The notes: generated by a model not told the origin, from the sequence alone. A stretch of 64,000 nucleotides of DNA from Pseudomonadota bacterium (GCA_023386155.1 JAEWKH010000068.1:3262-67261), one strand, 5' to 3'. Numbered from the stretch's first letter, positions 9,683-19,344 are shown. Numbers and translations: made by a program.

Positions 9683-11185
9683 ATGTATCGCAGCGAAGAT
9701 CACCGCACCTTTGCCGCTCCGAGCGAGAACGGCATGGAGGCTCCGGGCGAACAAACGGCATCGGATGTATGGGCGCGGGTCAAGCGCCGTCTCCGGGCCG
9801 AGCTGGGGGAGGATATCTTCGCAAGCTGGTTCGGTCGCCTGGAGCTGGACTCGGTGGTCGAGGGCTGCGCCTATCTCACCGTTCCCACCCGCTTCCTGAA
9901 GAGCTGGATCGAGTCCCATTATGCCGACCGGGTGCTGACGGTCTATCGCTCCGAATCCGCCGACGTGGAGCGCGTCTCCATCGGCGTCCGCAGCACGCTC
10001 GGACGCGATCCCGCGGCCCAGCGCCGGGTCAGCGAAGCCCCCCGCCCCGCTCCGGCCGCGTCCATGGCTATGCCGAGCATGGTCGGGGAGATCAAGAATC
10101 CCACGGCAGCCGCCCCCCAGGAGGAGCGTGGCGAGAACGGCGACCTCGGCGGCGCGCCGCTCGATTCCCGCCTTACCTTCGAGAGCTTCATCGTCGGCCG
10201 CTCCAACGCGCTCGCCCATGCGGCGGCCGATCGGGTCGCCCACGCCCAGAACGGCCAGGCCATCTACAACCCGCTCTATCTCCATGCCGGCGTGGGCCTC
10301 GGCAAGACGCATCTTCTCCATGCCATCGGGCATGCCGTGCGCGCACAGGGCCGCCGTGTCATCTACCTGACGGCCGACCGCTTCATGTACGGATTCGTCG
10401 CATCCCTGAAGGCGCAGACGTCGCTCGCCTTCAAGGAGCGCCTTCGAGGCATCGACCTGCTCATCATCGACGACGTGCAGTTCATCCAGGGCAAGCAGAT
10501 CCAGCAGGAATTCGGCCATACGCTGAATGCGCTGATCGATGCGGGCCGCCAGATCGTGATCGCCGCCGACCGTCCGCCGGCGGATCTGGAGAACCTCGAC
10601 GAGCGCGTGCGCTCGCGCCTCGCCGGCGGCCTCGTGGTCGAGGTCAGCGCCCTCGACGAGGCGCTGCGCACCTCCATCCTCACCACGCGGATCGAGGCTC
10701 TCAAGACGATCCACCCCACCTTCGAAGTGGGCCCGAACGTGATCGCCTATGTGGCCCGCGCCATCACGGCCAACGGGCGCGACCTCGAAGGCGCGGTGAA
10801 CCGCCTGCTCGCCCATGCGACGCTCACCGGCTCGGCCATCACCCTGGAAACCGCCGAAACCGCAATCCGCGACCTGGTGCGCAACCGCGAGCCCAAGCGG
10901 GTCAAGATCGAGGACATCCAGAAGCTGGTCGCTTCCCGCTACAACGTCTCCCGCTCCGATATCCTCTCGGAGCGCCGCACCGCCGCCGTGGTGCGCCCGC
11001 GCCAGATCGCCATGTACCTGTCCAAGGTGCTGACCTTACGTTCACTACCGGAGATCGGACGCCGCTTCGGCGGGCGCGATCACACCACCGTGCTCCACGC
11101 GGTGCGCAAGATCGAGAAGGCGCTGGGCGAGGACCACGCCCTCTCCGACGAGGTCGAACTCCTCAAGCGGATGCTGCAGGAGTAA
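9683..11185 (+). CDS. dnaA: Chromosomal replication initiator protein DnaA
   Basis: A 500-residue AAA+ initiator that binds DnaA boxes and melts oriC. The N-terminal DnaB/DiaA-interacting domain (DVWARVKRRLRAELGEDIFASWFGRL) and a proline-rich linker are followed by the AAA+ core, beginning LTFESFIVGRSNALAHAAA. Walker A is GVGLGKTHLLHA, Walker B is LLIIDDVQFI, and the C-terminal domain IV signature is FGGRDHTTVLHAVRKIE. I chose ATG 9683, which has a GGAGG site at 9671-9675; the frame is open to 9611 but that extension is not typical of DnaA. Confidence 0.97.
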   Translation: MYRSEDHRTFAAPSENGMEAPGEQTASDVWARVKRRLRAELGEDIFASWFGRLELDSVVEGCAYLTVPTRFLKSWIESHYADRVLTVYRSESADVERVSIGVRSTLGRDPAAQRRVSEAPRPAPAASMAMPSMVGEIKNPTAAAPQEERGENGDLGGAPLDSRLTFESFIVGRSNALAHAAADRVAHAQNGQAIYNPLYLHAGVGLGKTHLLHAIGHAVRAQGRRVIYLTADRFMYGFVASLKAQTSLAFKERLRGIDLLIIDDVQFIQGKQIQQEFGHTLNALIDAGRQIVIAADRPPADLENLDERVRSRLAGGLVVEVSALDEALRTSILTTRIEALKTIHPTFEVGPNVIAYVARAITANGRDLEGAVNRLLAHATLTGSAITLETAETAIRDLVRNREPKRVKIEDIQKLVASRYNVSRSDILSERRTAAVVRPRQIAMYLSKVLTLRSLPEIGRRFGGRDHTTVLHAVRKIEKALGEDHALSDEVELLKRMLQE

Positions 11186-11343
11186 GCCTTCAGGGCTGGG
11201 GCGCCGCAGGCGGATAGGGCCGGGTCACCCCGGCCTTGCTTTCTCAGGCGACAAAAGCCAACATTGCTGCCCTGCTTGTCCCGCCCGAGGCTCGTCTTTC
11301 GCGGGATCGGGCCAAGAATTTCACCGAAACCAGGTGCAAGGTT

Positions 11344-12462
11344 ATGAGAGTTACCGTTGAGCGCGCCGCTCTGCTGAAGGCGCTGGGGCATGTGCACCGC
11401 GTCGTCGAGCGCCGCAACACCATTCCGATCCTGTCGAACGTGCTGCTCCGCGCGGACGAAGGATCGCTTCGCCTCAAGGCCACCGACCTCGACATCGAGG
11501 TGACGGAGACGATCCCGGCCGAGATCACGGAAGCAGGTTCGACCACCGTCCCGGCCTACATGATCTACGACATCGTCCGCAAGCTCTCGGACGGCGCCCA
11601 GGTTTCGCTCGAAATGACGGCCGATATGGGCCAGATGCAGATCCGCTCCGGCCGCTCGCGCTTCATGCTGCAGGCCCTGCCGGAAAGCGACTTCCCGGAT
11701 CTCGCCGCCGGCGACCTGCCGCACCGCTTCACGCTGTCGGCAAGCGATCTCAAGCGCCTGATCGAGAAGACGCAGTTCGCAATCTCGACGGAAGAGACGC
11801 GCTACTACCTCAACGGCATCTATCTCCACACCATCGATGCGGGCGGCTCCGTCGTCATGCGCGCGGTCGCCACCGACGGCCATCGCCTCGCCCGGGTCGA
11901 GATCCCGGCCCCCACCGGCTCGGAAGGCATGCCCGGCGTGATCGTGCCGCGCAAAGCCGTGGCCGAGATCGTCAAGCTCGTGGAGGACGGGTCCGAGAAC
12001 GTCACGGTCGAACTGTCCTCCGCCAAGGTGCGGCTGACCTTCGACGGCGTGGTGCTGACCTCCAAGCTCATCGACGGGACCTTCCCCGATTACCAGCGGG
12101 TCATTCCCACCGGGAACGACAAGGTTCTCGTGGTCGAGCGCAACGATTTCTCCAAGGCCGTGGACCGCGTCTCCACCATCTCGTCCGAGCGTGGTCGCGC
12201 GGTGAAGCTCGCGCTCAGCGACGGCCGCCTGACGCTCACCGTCAACAACCCGGATTCGGGCAGCGCCACGGAGGAGATCGAGGTCGATTACGACGCGTCG
12301 CCGATCGATATCGGCTTCAATGCCCGCTATCTCCTCGACATCACGGCCCAGCTCGACGGCGACACCGCCCTGTTCAAGCTCGCCGATCCCGGCTCCCCCA
12401 CCATCGTTCAGGACCGCGAAGGCGCCTCCGCGCTCTACGTCCTGATGCCGATGCGGGTGTAG
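11344..12462 (+). CDS. dnaN: DNA polymerase III sliding clamp (beta subunit)
   Basis: A 372-residue ring-forming processivity clamp. The start MRVTVERAALLKALGHVHRV, the HRVVERRNTIPILSNV segment, ATDGHRLARVE in the second domain, and the C-terminal YVLMPMRV are standard. It follows dnaA by 158 bases and would normally be followed by recF, but here a glycosyltransferase module intervenes. A stem-loop lies just after the stop codon. Confidence 0.97.
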   Translation: MRVTVERAALLKALGHVHRVVERRNTIPILSNVLLRADEGSLRLKATDLDIEVTETIPAEITEAGSTTVPAYMIYDIVRKLSDGAQVSLEMTADMGQMQIRSGRSRFMLQALPESDFPDLAAGDLPHRFTLSASDLKRLIEKTQFAISTEETRYYLNGIYLHTIDAGGSVVMRAVATDGHRLARVEIPAPTGSEGMPGVIVPRKAVAEIVKLVEDGSENVTVELSSAKVRLTFDGVVLTSKLIDGTFPDYQRVIPTGNDKVLVVERNDFSKAVDRVSTISSERGRAVKLALSDGRLTLTVNNPDSGSATEEIEVDYDASPIDIGFNARYLLDITAQLDGDTALFKLADPGSPTIVQDREGASALYVLMPMRV

Positions 12463-12477
12463 GCCCTCGAATGACCC

Positions 12478-12510
12478 TTGCTCCCTTCCCTTGACCGGAG
12501 AAGGGAGCAA
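12478..12510 (+). terminator. Stem-loop after dnaN, probable terminator
   Basis: An 11-bp perfect stem (TTGCTCCCTTC at 12478-12488 with GAAGGGAGCAA at 12500-12510) and an 11-base loop, 15 bases past the dnaN stop. No immediate T-run follows, but an AT-rich stretch begins about ten bases later. Confidence 0.6.
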
Positions 12511-12750
12511 GCCCGGCGTATTTTCAAAAAATAGTATTTCAAGTCAGGACTGCTTCTCTTCTGTCCTCTCATCCTTAAGCAGACTTTTGCTTTAGGGGCC
12601 CTGTACTTGTTCTGAACCCGAGAACGGTTTGCGCCTGTCTGACAGTACAGCTGCGCCATGCCCGGTCCTTTAGGGCAATTATATGTTGTAACGTTTTATA
12701 GCTTCAGGTATAAGCGCTTCTGGAGCAAACAACATTTCAGAACTCTTTTA

Positions 12751-13767
12751 ATGCCCTCACAGTCCCCCCCACGTGAGAGGAGGATCGCTGCTGTGATCCC
12801 TTGCTTCCGGGTCCGGAAGCACATCGCGTCTGTCCTCCGTGAAATTGGACCAGAAGTTAACGCTATCTACGTCGTCGACGATTGCTGTCCTGAAGAGACC
12901 GGGAAGTTCGTGCGCGAATGCATCGACGATCCCCGTGTCAAAGTCATTTTCAACGAAAGGAATCTTGGCGTCGGTGGCGCCGCCCTCTCAGGCATGGCCC
13001 AAGCCGCTGCCGACGAGGCGGAGGTTATCGTGAAGATCGACGGCGATGGTCAGATGGATCCACGCCTCATTCCAGCTTTTGTTGCGGCCATTCTATCGTC
13101 CGAAGCTGATTTTGCGAAAGGCAACAGGTTCTTCGAGCCCGAAGGGGTGATGACTATGCCTCGGGTGCGCCTGATTGGTAATGCGGGCCTTTCCTTCATG
13201 GCGAAGTTCTCGACCGGCTACTGGCACAGCTTCGACCCGACGAACGGGTTCTTCGCAATTCACGCGAGCCTCATGAAGCTCTTGCCCATTGAGAAGATCA
13301 GCAAGCGCTACTTCTTCGAGTCAGATCTGCTGTTCCGATTGAATGTGATCGAGGCCAGGGTCGTGGATATTCCCATGCATGCTCATTATGCCGATGAAGT
13401 GAGCAGCATGCAGCCATACGAGGAAATCTGGCGCTTCACGAAGGGACATGCGAGAAACTTCGTCAAACGCATTTTCTACAAATATTTCCTGCGCGACTTC
13501 AATGTCGCGTCTATCGAGCTCCTGTTGGGCTTGGCCCTGCTCGCCTTCGGAACGGTCTTCGGCTTGGTGAACTGGCAGAGCGAGTCTTTTGCCAGCGCAG
13601 GAACCGTGATGCTGGCAGCCATGCCCGTCATCGTTGGGACGCAGCTTCTGCTCGCCTTTCTCAATTACGACATCCAGTCCGCTCCGGCTTCGGCTCTTCA
13701 TCCTCGACTTGAACGATCCAAGCGGCCCGAGAGGGCGCTGCGCCACCGGGCGAGCACCACGGCATGA
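12751..13767 (+). CDS. Family 2 glycosyltransferase with C-terminal membrane segments
   Basis: A 338-residue GT-A fold glycosyltransferase of the dolichyl-phosphate mannose synthase/undecaprenyl-phosphate sugar transferase type. The nucleotide-binding start is IAAVIPCFRVRKHIASVL, with AIYVVDDCCPEETG and then the DXD-like VKIDGDGQMDP. Two hydrophobic C-terminal segments (IELLLGLALLAFGTVFGLV and ASAGTVMLAAMPVIVGTQLL) suggest membrane anchoring. Start ATG 12751 avoids an upstream open stretch that lacks homology-like character. It overlaps the next gene by four bases (ATGA). It probably loads a sugar onto a polyprenyl phosphate carrier for the GT-C enzyme downstream. Confidence 0.85.
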   Translation: MPSQSPPRERRIAAVIPCFRVRKHIASVLREIGPEVNAIYVVDDCCPEETGKFVRECIDDPRVKVIFNERNLGVGGAALSGMAQAAADEAEVIVKIDGDGQMDPRLIPAFVAAILSSEADFAKGNRFFEPEGVMTMPRVRLIGNAGLSFMAKFSTGYWHSFDPTNGFFAIHASLMKLLPIEKISKRYFFESDLLFRLNVIEARVVDIPMHAHYADEVSSMQPYEEIWRFTKGHARNFVKRIFYKYFLRDFNVASIELLLGLALLAFGTVFGLVNWQSESFASAGTVMLAAMPVIVGTQLLLAFLNYDIQSAPASALHPRLERSKRPERALRHRASTTA

Positions 13768-14132
13768 ACCTCAATGCTTACGCCCTTGCGCTGTTTTCCG
13801 TAATCGTGATCGCCATCGGGCAATCGATCTTCAAGTATTCCGCCCTGCGTTTCACCTTCACGGCCGGGCAACCGATCCTCGAATGGGTTCAGCAGAACTT
13901 CGTGCCGCTGGCGGCCGTGGTCGGCGCCCTCTCGCTCTACATGGTCTCCACGGTGGCATGGATCACGGCCTTGAGAACGATCCCGCTCTCCGTTGCCTTC
14001 ATGTTCAACGCCTTGGCCTTCGCCTTCATTCCCATCGTCAGCATGCTGTTCTTCAATGAACAGCTTCCGCGATTTCTCCTTCCAGGCCTAGGGCTGATCG
14101 CGGCGGGCATTTATCTGATCACTCTCAAGTAA
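13764..14132 (+). CDS. Small four-helix membrane protein, EamA/SMR (ArnE-like) family
   Basis: A 122-residue protein made of four hydrophobic helices, resembling half of a DMT-superfamily transporter, such as the ArnE/ArnF undecaprenyl-phosphate-sugar flippase subunits. The last helix region reads FNEQLPRFLLPGLGLIAAG. It sits between a polyprenyl-sugar synthase-like GT2 and a GT-C enzyme, the arrangement expected for a lipid-linked sugar flippase. Flippase function is inferred from context. A decayed fragment that looks like its C-terminus occurs at 15748-15834. Confidence 0.8.
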   Translation: MNLNAYALALFSVIVIAIGQSIFKYSALRFTFTAGQPILEWVQQNFVPLAAVVGALSLYMVSTVAWITALRTIPLSVAFMFNALAFAFIPIVSMLFFNEQLPRFLLPGLGLIAAGIYLITLK

Positions 14133-14138
14133 CGTCAT

Positions 14139-15653
14139 ATGTTGAAGACATGTTCGAACCCATTTCACATCGCAAGAGAGCATGTCATCTCAACAGGCTT
14201 CGCTGGCATCTTCATTGTCTTTTCCGCATTCCTTGTCCTCGGCAATTACCAGAACCATGACGGAGACTTCGGGCAGTATGTGATCCAAGCTCGCAATCTG
14301 TTGCTCGGACGCCCATGGGACCACCTGGTTGATGGCCTCCCCTCCGTGCCGCCTCTCTATTCCGTTCTTCTGGCTGGCCTCACCTGGGTGGCAGGCGTCA
14401 ATGCCTATGCCTACGCGGGTCTGAACAGCGTGCTCTGGGCAGGCGGAGCGGTCACGGCGTATCATTTCTTTCGACGGGATTTCAAAAACGAACTCGTGGC
14501 TTACGCCTATCTTCTCGTTGTTCTTTTCTCGCCGTTTGTCCTTTATTTTCAACAGAGCGGCGTCCCGAACATTCTCTATGCCGCCGGTGCGATGCTTGCC
14601 CTGATGTCCGCCAAGCGCCTTGGCGAAGCGGGCTTTCGGCTCAGGTACGCTCTGTGCCTTCTTCTGCCGGCATTCATGAGAAGCGAGGCGCTTGCCCTTT
14701 ATGCTGCGCTATTCGTCTATTTCGGATTAAAACACCAGTGGAGGAGCCTCATTCTGCCGGCTCTCGGGGTTGCCCTCCTGATAGGCTCCGATCTGCTCGT
14801 AAGCATGAACTTCGATCTCGTGTCGAACTTCCGGCATGCGGCTCAAACGGCGGAAGGAAGCTCTGAAGGTTGGCGTGCGGCCCGTCTCCTGACAGCCTAT
14901 TGCTACATGTTCCTGAGCTATTTCTTCGGGCTAGCCGATATTCTGTTGTCGCCGGGAGTGACAGGAAAGCAGGCCATCTGGACTCTCTTTATCGGTCAAT
15001 TTCCATTACGCATCGGACCGCTGTCCGTCGTCCTGGCGGGTGTTTTCCTGACGGGCGTGCTGATCCATCGCCGCCATTACTCCCTCGACAAGATGTTCTT
15101 TGCTGCCCACCTGGGGCTCATTTCGATGTTCCTGCTCGTCGATGGGGTCCCGGTGCGCTACCTGTTGCCGCTGGCTCCCATCTACATCTTCTATGTTCTG
15201 TTCGCGGTCGAGCAGGCACTCATCTCCTGGAAGGTCCCGCCAAAGGCCATTCCAGGTCTGACGGCACTCCCTTTGCTTCTCGTATACCTCGTATCCATTC
15301 CGAAGCTCATGACAGTGCCGGCACGGGAAAACAGCCTGTTCACGCCCGCGATGAGCCGCCTTGCGGACTGGGTCGCGCAGAACAGCAATGGACGAGAGGT
15401 GGCCTATTACAAGTCACGGCTCATGACGCTGGTTCTGGACCTGCGATCCAGCCAAGCAACGCAATCCTTGAGCGTCAGAAGCGTTCGGCAGGCGGAGCGC
15501 CTGCTGAACAGAGGCGTCCTGGTTGTGGTCCGGAAGGTCCCTGAAGCCCGCCAGCTAGAGATTCTCGATCGATTTCGAGGCGACCATAGCGTTTCCGTCG
15601 TCTGGGAGGATGACATGCATGCCGTGTTGTCCAGGCATCAGCCTGATGCTTGA
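14139..15653 (+). CDS. GT-C type polytopic glycosyltransferase (ArnT/PMT-like)
   Basis: A 504-residue multi-spanning membrane protein. The first periplasmic loop contains NYQNHDGDFGQYVIQARNLL, carrying acidic residues in the place used by GT-C enzymes for the lipid-sugar donor, followed by about ten hydrophobic segments and a soluble C-terminal domain (from roughly residue 400). It starts 6 bases after the flippase-like gene. It probably transfers a polyprenyl-linked sugar to a periplasmic or lipid acceptor. The acceptor is unknown. Confidence 0.75.
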   Translation: MLKTCSNPFHIAREHVISTGFAGIFIVFSAFLVLGNYQNHDGDFGQYVIQARNLLLGRPWDHLVDGLPSVPPLYSVLLAGLTWVAGVNAYAYAGLNSVLWAGGAVTAYHFFRRDFKNELVAYAYLLVVLFSPFVLYFQQSGVPNILYAAGAMLALMSAKRLGEAGFRLRYALCLLLPAFMRSEALALYAALFVYFGLKHQWRSLILPALGVALLIGSDLLVSMNFDLVSNFRHAAQTAEGSSEGWRAARLLTAYCYMFLSYFFGLADILLSPGVTGKQAIWTLFIGQFPLRIGPLSVVLAGVFLTGVLIHRRHYSLDKMFFAAHLGLISMFLLVDGVPVRYLLPLAPIYIFYVLFAVEQALISWKVPPKAIPGLTALPLLLVYLVSIPKLMTVPARENSLFTPAMSRLADWVAQNSNGREVAYYKSRLMTLVLDLRSSQATQSLSVRSVRQAERLLNRGVLVVVRKVPEARQLEILDRFRGDHSVSVVWEDDMHAVLSRHQPDA

Positions 15654-15747
15654 TCTTCCGCACCCGCTCCAAGGTGGGGGAGGCGCATGTCCTCCTTCCG
15701 AGCTGCCATTTGGATCGTCAGTCCCTTCCTTGGAGAGCCGCTGCCTT

Positions 15748-15834
15748 GGAGAGCAGCTGCCTCGCCTCCTTCTTCCGATATTGGAAGCGATTGTACTCTG
15801 GATTCACCTCATAATGCTCAAGCAAGCCCGATGA
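15748..15834 (+). pseudogene. Decayed C-terminal fragment of a DMT/ArnE-like gene
   Basis: The frame reads GEQLPRLLLPILEAIVLWIH followed by LIMLKQAR and a stop. This resembles the end of the intact protein at 13764-14132 (NEQLPRFLLPGLGLIAAGIY, then LITLK and stop). It ends at a TGA overlapping the ATG of the DUF2142 gene, the same way the intact copy abuts its neighbours. No matching N-terminal part is visible. It suggests an ancestral second flippase gene upstream of the DUF2142 gene. Confidence 0.55.
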
Positions 15835-17279
15835 ACCTGCCGCCGGCCGACCGAAGCGACACTCTTATGCCGTCACGCTCACCGAGGAGCCGCTTGGCGT
15901 CTTTATCGCATGCGCTTTCCAATGGCAGATTTTGGGCCAACGTCTCCTCCACTCGCGCCCTCCCCTTGATTTATCTCGCCATTTGTCTTCCGACAGTTTT
16001 GTTTCTCATCTTCGTTCGTCAACCTCTGGGCAATCCGGATGAGATTTCCCACGTGGCACGAGCTTATCAGATTTCGAAGGGTGTTTTCCTGACGGAGGAG
16101 GCAGCCCCGGGCCTTCGTCCAGGAGGCATGGTCGATGACGCCTGGTTCCAGCTTGGTATGCAGGTCGGCAAGAGACGCTTCGAATCCTTGAAGACCGCCA
16201 TGCCGGTCTTCAAGGATTTCCGATGGTCGGGCACCGAAGCGTTCAGGCGCTTCAACTCTTCCGTCTATTTCCCCGTCGTCTTCATTCCGCAAGCCGTCGG
16301 ACTCAAGATCGCTCAAGCCTTGGATCTGCGTTTGGTCCAGTCCCTACAGCTTGCGAGCATGCTCAATGCCGTTACCTGTCTTCTGGCCATCGCGTTGGCT
16401 ATCCATGTGGCAGTGGCAGGAAAGTACGTCATAGCCGTCATCGGCACATTGCCGATGACGCTTCATCAGCTCGCATCGGTATCTCTGGATGGGCTCGTCA
16501 TTGCTGGATCGCTGCTGATGTTTTCGCTGGTGAGTACAGCGCTCATGAGGCGGCAAGTCAGTTCTCCCGCCCTGTTCGGTGTCACGGCCCTTGGAGCTCT
16601 CATGGCCGCGACAAAGCTGCCATATGCCGCCATTGCTCTCTCGACACTCGCGACACTCTGGTGGACAGAGCCCCGGTCTGATCGGAAACCCTTGAAATAC
16701 GCCCTTGCCTGCGCGGCTCTGATCAGCATCACGGCTCTATGGATCAGTATCAGCAATGCCGGCGCTGTGAGGCACAGTTCACGCATTCAAACCAGCCCCG
16801 GTGATCAGCTTGCTTTCCTTCTCTCTCACCCCTTGGAGATACCGGGCCTCGCTTTCTCGACCCTCGCCGCTCACTCACATGAGTACTTGGCGCAGATCAT
16901 CGGGGTTCTGGGCTGGCTGGATGCGCCACTTCCCCTTGTTGCCTACGTGGCTCTGGGCTTGGGATTGGCGGCGGTCCTCGTCATGGACGGGGTTCGCGCC
17001 CAGCCGCTTGTGCGCTGGACCATTCTGGCGGGGCTCACCGTCTCCGTCGCGCTTATTTTCGTGAGCCTGTATCTCATCTGGAATCCCTTAGGCTCCTCAG
17101 GTCCCATCGAGGGCGTTCAGGGGCGGTATTTCCTGCCCCTTCTTCCGTTCCTTGCATGCGTGTTACCAAAGCCGCAGCACCCCGCTTCGGATAACCTGAA
17201 GCCGTTGATTTTCGCAATCTGCGGAGTTGTGAGCAGCCTGGCGACGGTCGCAACGATCATCGAGCGCTATTATGGCTAA
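15831..17279 (+). CDS. DUF2142 family polytopic membrane protein
   Basis: A 482-residue multi-spanning protein. After an N-terminal helix (ALPLIYLAICLPTVLFLIF) comes the family-typical periplasmic motif GNPDEISHVARAYQISKGVF, then about nine more hydrophobic segments and a C-terminal loop GVQGRYFLPLLPFL. DUF2142 proteins resemble GT-C glycosyltransferases and sit in cell-surface polysaccharide clusters. ATG 15831 is chosen because upstream codons belong to a different decayed gene. Likely works with the adjacent GT2/GT-C genes on a surface glycan; the product is unknown. Confidence 0.8.
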   Translation: MNLPPADRSDTLMPSRSPRSRLASLSHALSNGRFWANVSSTRALPLIYLAICLPTVLFLIFVRQPLGNPDEISHVARAYQISKGVFLTEEAAPGLRPGGMVDDAWFQLGMQVGKRRFESLKTAMPVFKDFRWSGTEAFRRFNSSVYFPVVFIPQAVGLKIAQALDLRLVQSLQLASMLNAVTCLLAIALAIHVAVAGKYVIAVIGTLPMTLHQLASVSLDGLVIAGSLLMFSLVSTALMRRQVSSPALFGVTALGALMAATKLPYAAIALSTLATLWWTEPRSDRKPLKYALACAALISITALWISISNAGAVRHSSRIQTSPGDQLAFLLSHPLEIPGLAFSTLAAHSHEYLAQIIGVLGWLDAPLPLVAYVALGLGLAAVLVMDGVRAQPLVRWTILAGLTVSVALIFVSLYLIWNPLGSSGPIEGVQGRYFLPLLPFLACVLPKPQHPASDNLKPLIFAICGVVSSLATVATIIERYYG

Positions 17280-17392
17280 GTTTGCGGTCGAACCGATCTT
17301 GAGCTTCGGCCATGGGGCGATCCTGGGACGTCGGCCAAAGAAAGGATTTGCGCCCTTGATCTTTCGCGCCTGCTCCTGAATGAAGGAGGCGC

Positions 17393-18553
17393 ATGTCCTC
17401 CTCTCCGGTTGCCGCCTCCCGAATCGCCCGTCTGATCCTTCAGGATTTCCGCACCTATGCGAGCCTGGATCTTGCCGTCTCGCGCCTCCTCGTGGCGCTC
17501 GTGGGCGAGAACGGGGCCGGCAAGACCAATGTGCTGGAGGCGATCTCGCTCTTCATGCCCGGCCGGGGCTTGAGACGCGCGGAACTGGCCGAGATGGCGC
17601 GCAACGAGGGGTCGGGCTCCTTCGCTGTTTCCGTGACCCTCGATGCCCCTTACGGCGAGCACCGTCTCGGCACCGGGCTGGAGCCGCAGGGAGAGAATGC
17701 GCGCGCCTCGCGCATCTGCCGCATCGACGGCATGCCGGCCTCCTCGCCGACGGCCTTCGCCGAATACCTGCGCATCGTCTGGCTCACTCCCGATCTCGAT
17801 GCGCTGTTCCGCGGCCCCGCCGGCGACCGGCGACGCTTCCTCGACCGACTCGTGCTCGCGGTCGATGCAGAGCATGGCGCACGGGTGAACGCGCTGGAGC
17901 GGGCGCTGCGCTCGCGCAACCGGGTGCTCGAGGAAAACTCCGACGACCGCCTGTGGCTCGATGCTCTCGAGCGCGAGGTGGCGGAGCTCGCCATCGCGGT
18001 CGCCGCCGCCCGCCGCGAAACCGTCGAGCGCCTCGCCGCCCTCATCCTCGAAGGCCGCGAGGAGGAATCCCCCTTTCCCTTCGCCACGATGGGGCTCGAG
18101 GGCGAACTCGACACGCTCGTGGCCACCTTGCCCGCCGTCGACGCCGAGGATCGTTACCGGGCGATTCTGCGCGACTATCGCGCGCGCGACCGGGCGGCCG
18201 GGCGCACCCTCGTCGGTCCCCAGGCCTCCGACCTGCTCGTTCGTCATGGTCCCAAGGACATTCCGGCCAACACGGCCTCCACGGGCGAGCAGAAGGCGCT
18301 GCTGATCGGCCTCGTGCTCGCCCATGCCCGGCTCGTCGCCAGCATGAGCGGGATCGCCCCCTTCGTGCTCCTCGACGAGGTTGCCGCCCATCTCGACCCC
18401 CGCCGCCGGGCCGGCCTCTATGAGGCCCTGGAATCGCTGGGAGGACAGGTCTGGATGACGGGAGCGGACCCGAGCCTGTTCGCCGAGCTGCAGGGCCGGG
18501 CCGACCTGCTTCAGGTGTCAGGCGGAATGATCGAACCCATCACAACTCCTTGA
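17393..18553 (+). CDS. recF: DNA replication and repair protein RecF
   Basis: A 386-residue SMC-like ATPase that helps load RecA at gaps (RecFOR). The N-terminus RIARLILQDFRTYASLDLAV leads to Walker A GENGAGKTNVLEAISLF, the signature region is STGEQKALLIGLVLAHARL, and Walker B/D-loop is PFVLLDEVAAHLDPRRRAGL. It lies downstream of the glycan module rather than directly after dnaN. Start ATG 17393 has a GAAGGAGG-like site about 12 bases upstream. Confidence 0.95.
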   Translation: MSSSPVAASRIARLILQDFRTYASLDLAVSRLLVALVGENGAGKTNVLEAISLFMPGRGLRRAELAEMARNEGSGSFAVSVTLDAPYGEHRLGTGLEPQGENARASRICRIDGMPASSPTAFAEYLRIVWLTPDLDALFRGPAGDRRRFLDRLVLAVDAEHGARVNALERALRSRNRVLEENSDDRLWLDALEREVAELAIAVAAARRETVERLAALILEGREEESPFPFATMGLEGELDTLVATLPAVDAEDRYRAILRDYRARDRAAGRTLVGPQASDLLVRHGPKDIPANTASTGEQKALLIGLVLAHARLVASMSGIAPFVLLDEVAAHLDPRRRAGLYEALESLGGQVWMTGADPSLFAELQGRADLLQVSGGMIEPITTP

Positions 18554-18613
18554 TGGCCCGCAACCTCGTTTCGCCCTATAGTGCCGACACCATCGCCTCT
18601 TCGGTTGAGAACC

Positions 18614-19228
18614 ATGGATCTCGCGGGCCTGCTGCTCTTTTCCTCCGCCCTCTTCATCGCCGCAGCCTCGCCGGGGCCGGGCATCGCCGCCATCGTGGCG
18701 CGTGTCCTGGGACGGGGGCCGAACGAGGCGGCCCTGTTCAGCCTCGGCGTGGCGCTGGGCGACGTGGTCTGGCTGACCTTCGCGATCCTCGGCCTCGCGG
18801 CCCTCGCCCAGGCCTTCCACGAAGTGTTCCTGGTCATAAAATATGCCGGCGCGGCCTATCTGCTCTACATCGCCTACAAGATCTGGACGGCCCCAGCCCT
18901 GGCAAGGGACGTGAAGGCGGAGGCAAGCTCCGAGCACCCGGCCAAGCTTCTTCTCGGCGGCCTTGCCCTGACCCTGGGCAACCCGAAGACCATAGTCTTC
19001 TACCTGGCTCTTTTGCCCACCATCCTCGATCTCACCCGAATCACGATGCTGGGCTATGCGGAGCTGGTCGCGGCGACCCTGGGGGTGCTGGGCGTGGTTT
19101 TTGCCGGCTATATCGTGCTTGCCACCCGTGCCCGGCAGCTTTTCACCACGCCGAGGGCGATCCGGATCCTGAACCGCACCACCGGAGCCCTGCTGGCCGG
19201 CGCCGCGGCCGCCGTAGCGTCACGGTGA
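18614..19228 (+). CDS. LysE/RhtB family amino-acid exporter
   Basis: A 204-residue inner-membrane protein with about six helices. The family signature is ALFIAAASPGPGIAAIVARV near the N-terminus, followed by GVALGDVVWL and GGLALTLGNPKTIVFYLALL. Family members export amino acids or their derivatives. The substrate cannot be assigned. The start at ATG 18614 places the first membrane helix at the very N-terminus, as usual. It sits between recF and gyrB. Confidence 0.9.
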   Translation: MDLAGLLLFSSALFIAAASPGPGIAAIVARVLGRGPNEAALFSLGVALGDVVWLTFAILGLAALAQAFHEVFLVIKYAGAAYLLYIAYKIWTAPALARDVKAEASSEHPAKLLLGGLALTLGNPKTIVFYLALLPTILDLTRITMLGYAELVAATLGVLGVVFAGYIVLATRARQLFTTPRAIRILNRTTGALLAGAAAAVASR

Positions 19229-19344
19229 GGCTGGCACCGTCCGAGGCAGCGAATCGCCCCCAAACGGCCCAATCCGGCAGTTTCTGGTGGATTTTTTTGC
19301 CCCTTTCCACGCGCGCGTATGCGCGCGGGGGTGAAATTTCAACC

